Assembly: GCA_021325145.1 (NCBI GenBank)
Contig: JAJPHR010000017.1
Coordinates: 1 to 52,007, forward strand
DNA from: Verrucomicrobiota bacterium
GTDB taxonomy: Bacteria; Verrucomicrobiota; Verrucomicrobiia; Limisphaerales; Pedosphaeraceae
Length of the DNA: 52,007 nt
Direction of reading: 5' to 3'
In this document: positions 47,466-52,007 of the stretch, one piece after another
Layout of the letters: each line of letters opens with the position of its first letter
How positions within the stretch are numbered: position 1 is the first letter of the stretch
Notes under the pieces: generated by a model
Told to the model about the DNA's origin: nothing
Database searches by the model: none
Seen by the model: the letters and a program-made list of their open reading frames with translations, nothing else
Position numbers and translations under genes: made by a program

Positions 47466-48104
47466 ATGGCTGCCATGAAAATTAACGTCGGCATCGTCGA
47501 AGATGACCGCGAATTGCGGGAAAGTTTAGCCAAGGTTATCCAGGGCCACCCGCCTCTCCATTGTGTGGCGGCCTGTCAATCCGGCGAAGAGGCGCTGAAA
47601 CTCCTGCCGTCCGTCGCCCCGGATGTCGTGCTCATGGACATCAACCTGCCCGGCATGACGGGTCTTAAATGCACCGCGCTGCTGAAGGATCGTCTCCCCA
47701 AGACCCAGATCCTGATGCTCACCGTCTATTCCAACAACAATTACATCTTCGAAGCGCTCCAGGCGGGGGCGAGCGGTTACCTGCTCAAGAGCAATTCCTC
47801 CGACGAGGTGGTTCATTCGATTATCAGCGTAATGGAAGGTGGCGCTCCCATGACCGGGCAGATTGCCCGTCGCGTCATCGAAGCGTTCCGCAAACCGGCA
47901 ACCAACGGCGTATCGGAGGCCCGTCTGACCGAGCGGGAACTCGAGGTAATCCAGCTGATCGCCAAAGGCTACGCGAACAAGGAGATCGCGGCCCAATTGG
48001 GCGTCGCATTATCCACCATCCGCCGTCACATCGAAAACATTTACGCAAAACTGCACGTTCATTGCCGCACCGAGGCGGCGGCAAAGTATCTGGTTGCCGG
48101 TTAG
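47466..48104 (+). CDS. NarL/LuxR-family response regulator
   Basis: A 212-residue response regulator. The receiver domain has the acidic pocket EDD near residue 12, the phosphoacceptor Asp58 (LMDINLPGMTG), a Thr in MLTVYS, and Lys in GYLLKSNS. The C-terminal domain is a LuxR-type helix-turn-helix (LTERELEVIQLIAKGYANKEIA, then ALSTIRRHIENIYAKLHV). It is encoded 108 bp after the sensor kinase and in the same direction, so the two form a pair. It stops 27 bp before the LamG/PQQ-propeller gene, which may be co-transcribed or be a target. A second in-frame ATG at 47475 could be the start; neither has a clear ribosome binding site. Confidence 0.92.
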   Translation: MAAMKINVGIVEDDRELRESLAKVIQGHPPLHCVAACQSGEEALKLLPSVAPDVVLMDINLPGMTGLKCTALLKDRLPKTQILMLTVYSNNNYIFEALQAGASGYLLKSNSSDEVVHSIISVMEGGAPMTGQIARRVIEAFRKPATNGVSEARLTERELEVIQLIAKGYANKEIAAQLGVALSTIRRHIENIYAKLHVHCRTEAAAKYLVAG

Positions 48105-48131
48105 ATCGCTGTCCCGGAGCCGCAAGCAACC

Positions 48132-51100
48132 ATGAAAACCACTCTCTGGCCACGGCGGTGGATCGCTTTGATTTTATTTTCCCTCGGTTTGCCTGGTTTG
48201 CTTCCGGCGCAAACCCTCCAGCATCGGTACAGCTTCACTACCAATGCTTCCGACACGGTTGGAGGCGCCAATGGAACGCTGGTGGGCAACGCCTACATTA
48301 CGAACAACGTCCTCAACCTGCCGGGAGGAGGCACGTCCGCCAATCCTCAGGGTTATGTGTCCCTGCCTAATGGCATCGTTTCCAACGACACCTCCATAAC
48401 GGTGGAATGCTGGCTGACCGATAACGGAGGCTTGGTGTGGGCGGAGGCTTGGTGCTTTGGAGACAGCGCCTCCGGCCCCGGACAACCTCCCACCAGCGGC
48501 ACGTCCTATATTTCCTTAATTCCGCGTAGTGGGGCGAATGATTTCAGGGCTGCTTTCAATTTAGCTCCCGGCAATCTCGAAATCGACGTGGTGGATTCGG
48601 CAGGCCCCATGCCCAAAAATGCGGAACAATATGCAGTTGTTACATACGATGCTGCCGGCACTACTGGCAGGCTGTACTTGAATGGCGTCCAGGTGGCCGT
48701 TGCAACGATTCCCACCAACCGCGCGCCGGCGAACTACGGGAATACGTTCAATAATTGGTTGGGACGCGATGAATTTGGCGGTGATCCCATGTACAACGGC
48801 AGCATTGACGAATTACGCATTTGGAATGCCGCCGTTTCACCTTTGTATATCGCTGCCAGCTCGGTCGCCGGTCCAAATGTCCTCGTGACAAACCTGACGC
48901 CGGTGTCGGTCAGCGTCGCAGTTGCCAGCACAAACATGACCGGAGGTTCCGCCCAGCAGGCCACCGTCAGCGCCAACTTTTTGCAAGCGTCCAATGTGCC
49001 GGCTACCGGCGTCGCCACCAATTGGACCAGCAGCAACACAAATGTTCTCACAGTCAACAACGCCGGTGTGATTACGGCAGTCAATCCCGGCAACGCCACG
49101 ATTAGCGCCACGGTCGGCGGCACAATCGGAACCAGTGCGTCCATCAGCGTTTCCGGGGTCAATGCCGGGAGCGTCACCGTGGGCTATTGGCAATTCAACA
49201 ACCCCGCCAATTTGGGGATTGATAGCAGTGGCCTGGGCAACAACCTGACGGTGGCCAGCGGCACACCCGCTTACAGCAGCAACGGCATGTTTGGAGGCGC
49301 GCTATACCTGAACGGAAGCAGCACGATGGCCATGCTCTCGGGCACATTTCCGGTGGGCGTGCCGACCGGTACCAATCCCTACTCCATCGCTGTCTGGGAG
49401 AAGATTGACACGGGCTGTCCGAACAACGGCGGCTTTGTTGGCTGGGGCGCCAACACGACCAGCCAGGCCAACAACCTGCGCTTGAATGGCCCGAACAGCG
49501 CGGACGATTATTGGTACGCCAACGATTTTATCGTCAACGGCTTGGCCGTCAACCCGATGGACGGCAACTGGCATGCAATCGCCGTTACATGGGATGGCAC
49601 AACCCAGACGATGTATGTGGACGGAGCCAATGTCGGAACGCGAGTTCCAACAGCACCAAACGTTCAAAGTATTGGTTTCATCGTGGGCAAAACGACTGCC
49701 GATGTCGATTTCAAGGGTTGGTTGGAGGATTTGCTGATTGCCAATATTGCGCTGACCCCGGCGGATATTGCCGCCTACCAAGCCGGGCAGTGGTCGGCCT
49801 CCTTGTCCACCTATCCAGAACTCCCAACTGCCTCGCCTTCCAACACGGTCTATGCGGGAACGACGATGACCTTGAACGTATTGGTAGCCGGGACGCCTCC
49901 CTTTCAATATCAGTGGCAAAAAAACGGGACCAATATTTCCGGGGGCACAACAGCTTCGCTGGTCTTGACGAACCCCGTGGTGGCAGATTCAGGAAGCTAC
50001 GCTGTCATTGTCGGCGGCAGTTCCGGCACGAATACCAGCCCGGCTCTCACGGTGACGATCAAGCCCGCCAGCGCGCCGGTTTTTACCCAGCAGCCGACGC
50101 CGGCGTCGGCCACCAACTACACGGGCGGTTTGGTGACTTTTACAGCGGGAGTGGACGGCACCCAGCCGATTCAATTGCAATGGCAGCGCAATGGGGCCAG
50201 TATTCCCAATGCCACCGCCAGCAGCCTGACGCTGGCTTCCTTGCAATCGGGCGAGGCGGGAAGTTACACCCTCACTGCCTCCAATGCCCTCGGCATTACG
50301 AACAGCTTTCCCGCCAATTTGACGATTCTCCCGCCGCCAAACCCTGCCGCTTTGAACGTCCTGACTTATCACAATGACAATACCCGCCAGGGAGCCAACA
50401 CCAACGAGGTGCTCCTGACTCTGGCTAATGTGAACGTTTCCACTTTTGGGCGATTAATCACCTATCCGACGGACGGTCTTATTATCGCCCAGCCGTTGTA
50501 TGTGGCCGGCCTGACTATTCCCGGCCAGGGCACGCACAACGCAGTCTTTGTCGCCACAGAAAATAATACCGTGTACGCCTTCGATGCGGACAGCAACGCG
50601 GGAACCAATGGCGGATTACTCTGGAAAACCAACCTGGGCGCCGCAGTTTCAAGCTTCAACGATCAGTTTGGAAATCGAGGCACAGGAAGCTATTACCCCG
50701 ACATCGTCCCGGTCGTGGGCATCACTGGCACGCCAGTGATCGACCTGGCTTCAGGAACGCTTTACGTGAATGTCCATACCGCCATAGCCACCCCGACGAC
50801 CAATTATTACCACAGCATTCATGCCCTCAATATTACCAACGGCACGGAGCAACCCTATAGTCCGGTAATCGTGACCAATTCCGTTCCCGGAAGGGGTGTG
50901 GACAGTTCCAATGGCGTGGTGAGCTTTAATCCCCGGCAGGAGAATCAACGCCCCGGGCTGACGCTCGCCGGTGGAACGGTGTATGTCGCTTACGGCAGTT
51001 ATGCGGACACCGACCCCTATCACGGCTGGGTCCTGGGCTTCAACGCCACCAATCTTCAGCAGTCGGCCAGCAATGTTTTTTGTACCACGCCCAATGCAAC

Positions 51101-52007
51101 CGTTGCGGCTTTTGGCGTTAATGCCGCCGAAGGCGCGCTCTGGATGGGTGGGGACGGACTCTGTGTGGATGCCAGCAACAACCTTTACTTTGCAACAGGA
51201 AATGGCAGTTTCAGCGCCAACACCAATGGCGGGGATTATGGGGATACTTTTGTCAAACTCTCCACCACCAATGGACTGGCGGTGGCGGATTATTTCACGC
51301 CTTACAACCAGGCCGCCCTGGCCGTGAACGATACGGACCTGGGCTCGGGCGGGACGATCCTGCTGCCGGATTCGGTGGGGAGCGCGGCGCATCCGCACCT
51401 CATGATCGGGTGTGGCAAGGACGGGATCCTGCGTCTCGTGGATTGTGACAGCATGGGGCATTATAATTCCGCCAACGACAATCAAATCGTGCAGGAAGTC
51501 CCCGGAGCCATCACCGGCGCATGGAGCACACCTGCCTACTTCAACCATCAGATTTATTACCAAGGAAGCGGCGACGTGATGAAAGGTTTCTTCATCAGCA
51601 ACGCCGTCATTACTGCCACACCCGTTTCCCAGGCCAGGGTCAACTTCAGCGCCTTCGCCACCGGCGGCACACCGTCGATTTCAGCCAATGGCACCAACGA
51701 GGCCATTGTCTGGGCGATCCAATCGGATGCTGCCGGCAGCAGTGGGCCGGCCGTTTTGCACGCCTACAACGCCACCAACCTGGCCCAGGAACTATACAAC
51801 ACCAGCCAAAATCTGGCCCGCGATAATCCGGGTGCAGCCATTATCATGACGACGCCAACCGTCATCAATGGCAAGGTGTTTGTCGGTGCGCAATATGCGT
51901 TGTCCATCTTTGGCAACAGCCTCTTTTTGGCCACGCCCGTGATTGCCCCGGCCGGCGGCCTGTTCACCAATTCGCTGGTGGTGAGCCTGGCGGAGGCCAC
52001 GCCCAAC
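48132..52007 (+). CDS. Exported LamG/BIG2/Ig/PQQ-like propeller protein (3' end outside window)
   Basis: From the ATG at 48132 the frame stays open to the last base, giving 1,292 codons without a stop. A signal peptide is present (WPRRWIALILFSLGLPGLLPAQ). Order: LamG 1 (HRYSFTTNASDTVGG...), BIG2-like (SSNTNVLTVNNAGVITAV), LamG 2 (VGYWQFNN...), two Ig-like domains (PPFQYQWQKNGTNIS and IQLQWQRNGASIPN), then a PQQ-like propeller from about 50340 (LTYHNDNTRQGANTNE, IPGQGTHNAVFVATENN, HPHLMIGCGKDG). At the end a chitobiase-like domain begins (IAPAGGLFTNSLVV). The propeller and what follows are closely related to the 13816 gene, where the same order leads on to PA14 and a diheme cytochrome c; whether this protein also carries heme motifs lies outside the window. 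No longer coding frame competes with it here. Confidence 0.85.
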   Translation, partial: MKTTLWPRRWIALILFSLGLPGLLPAQTLQHRYSFTTNASDTVGGANGTLVGNAYITNNVLNLPGGGTSANPQGYVSLPNGIVSNDTSITVECWLTDNGGLVWAEAWCFGDSASGPGQPPTSGTSYISLIPRSGANDFRAAFNLAPGNLEIDVVDSAGPMPKNAEQYAVVTYDAAGTTGRLYLNGVQVAVATIPTNRAPANYGNTFNNWLGRDEFGGDPMYNGSIDELRIWNAAVSPLYIAASSVAGPNVLVTNLTPVSVSVAVASTNMTGGSAQQATVSANFLQASNVPATGVATNWTSSNTNVLTVNNAGVITAVNPGNATISATVGGTIGTSASISVSGVNAGSVTVGYWQFNNPANLGIDSSGLGNNLTVASGTPAYSSNGMFGGALYLNGSSTMAMLSGTFPVGVPTGTNPYSIAVWEKIDTGCPNNGGFVGWGANTTSQANNLRLNGPNSADDYWYANDFIVNGLAVNPMDGNWHAIAVTWDGTTQTMYVDGANVGTRVPTAPNVQSIGFIVGKTTADVDFKGWLEDLLIANIALTPADIAAYQAGQWSASLSTYPELPTASPSNTVYAGTTMTLNVLVAGTPPFQYQWQKNGTNISGGTTASLVLTNPVVADSGSYAVIVGGSSGTNTSPALTVTIKPASAPVFTQQPTPASATNYTGGLVTFTAGVDGTQPIQLQWQRNGASIPNATASSLTLASLQSGEAGSYTLTASNALGITNSFPANLTILPPPNPAALNVLTYHNDNTRQGANTNEVLLTLANVNVSTFGRLITYPTDGLIIAQPLYVAGLTIPGQGTHNAVFVATENNTVYAFDADSNAGTNGGLLWKTNLGAAVSSFNDQFGNRGTGSYYPDIVPVVGITGTPVIDLASGTLYVNVHTAIATPTTNYYHSIHALNITNGTEQPYSPVIVTNSVPGRGVDSSNGVVSFNPRQENQRPGLTLAGGTVYVAYGSYADTDPYHGWVLGFNATNLQQSASNVFCTTPNATVAAFGVNAAEGALWMGGDGLCVDASNNLYFATGNGSFSANTNGGDYGDTFVKLSTTNGLAVADYFTPYNQAALAVNDTDLGSGGTILLPDSVGSAAHPHLMIGCGKDGILRLVDCDSMGHYNSANDNQIVQEVPGAITGAWSTPAYFNHQIYYQGSGDVMKGFFISNAVITATPVSQARVNFSAFATGGTPSISANGTNEAIVWAIQSDAAGSSGPAVLHAYNATNLAQELYNTSQNLARDNPGAAIIMTTPTVINGKVFVGAQYALSIFGNSLFLATPVIAPAGGLFTNSLVVSLAEATPN

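Overview
This 52 kb window looks like a chromosomal stretch from a polysaccharide-degrading member of the Verrucomicrobiota, most like the Pedosphaera/Limisphaera group. This is an inference from gene content, not from a marker gene. It rests on very large Thr/Asn-rich exported proteins built from beta-helix, CARDB, Calx-beta, LamG and Ig-like modules; a prepilin-like protein beside a small lipoprotein; GH95, GH127, GH71/99-like and DUF4965 enzymes; a two-component propeller histidine kinase; and the tail of a DUF2723-type membrane protein. I see no rRNA, tRNA, CRISPR array, integrase, transposase or phage gene.

Layout. 1-597: C-terminal end of a DUF2723-type protein. 757-13686 (+): a 4,309-residue mosaic surface protein. 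13816-19242 (+): an exported protein joining a PQQ-like propeller, PA14, beta-helix and FN3 segments to a diheme cytochrome c domain. 19418-25857 (-): a likely fucose/glycan cluster of enolase-superfamily dehydratase, Gfo/Idh/MocA oxidoreductase, GH95 fucosidase and GH71/99-like hydrolase. 25992-27746 (-): a pyruvate-oxidase-like thiamine diphosphate enzyme, divergent from a short-chain dehydrogenase at 28175-29197 (+). 29402-32524 (-): a GlcD/GlcF-type FAD plus Fe-S dehydrogenase, convergent with the dehydrogenase. 32728-43732 (-): a surface/glycan cluster transcribed as LamG-Ig protein, prepilin-like protein, lipoprotein, GH127-like enzyme and DUF4965 enzyme. 44229-48104 (+): propeller histidine kinase and NarL-type response regulator. 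48132-52007 (+): a LamG/Ig/PQQ-propeller protein, cut by the window end and paralogous to the propeller of the 13816 gene.

How the parts may fit. Glycoside hydrolases release sugars (L-fucose, and L-arabinose from the GH127-like enzyme). The Gfo/Idh/MocA and enolase-superfamily enzymes suit oxidation and dehydration of a released sugar. The large exported proteins look like surface binding or electron-transfer scaffolds. The sensor kinase and regulator next to the second propeller gene may control some of this. These functional links are inference.

The most striking structure is in the 13816 gene. An Ig-like domain and an FN3 domain are each split, and the halves are exchanged around a 399-codon block. 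Both joins lie at the same 4-base word in the same codon phase, as if a circularly permuted FN3/beta-helix block had been inserted. Other points of interest are a recurring C-terminal module on three otherwise different exported proteins, a cysteine-rich island inside the giant protein, tail-anchor-like helices on two convergent redox enzymes, and several families of intergenic hairpins.
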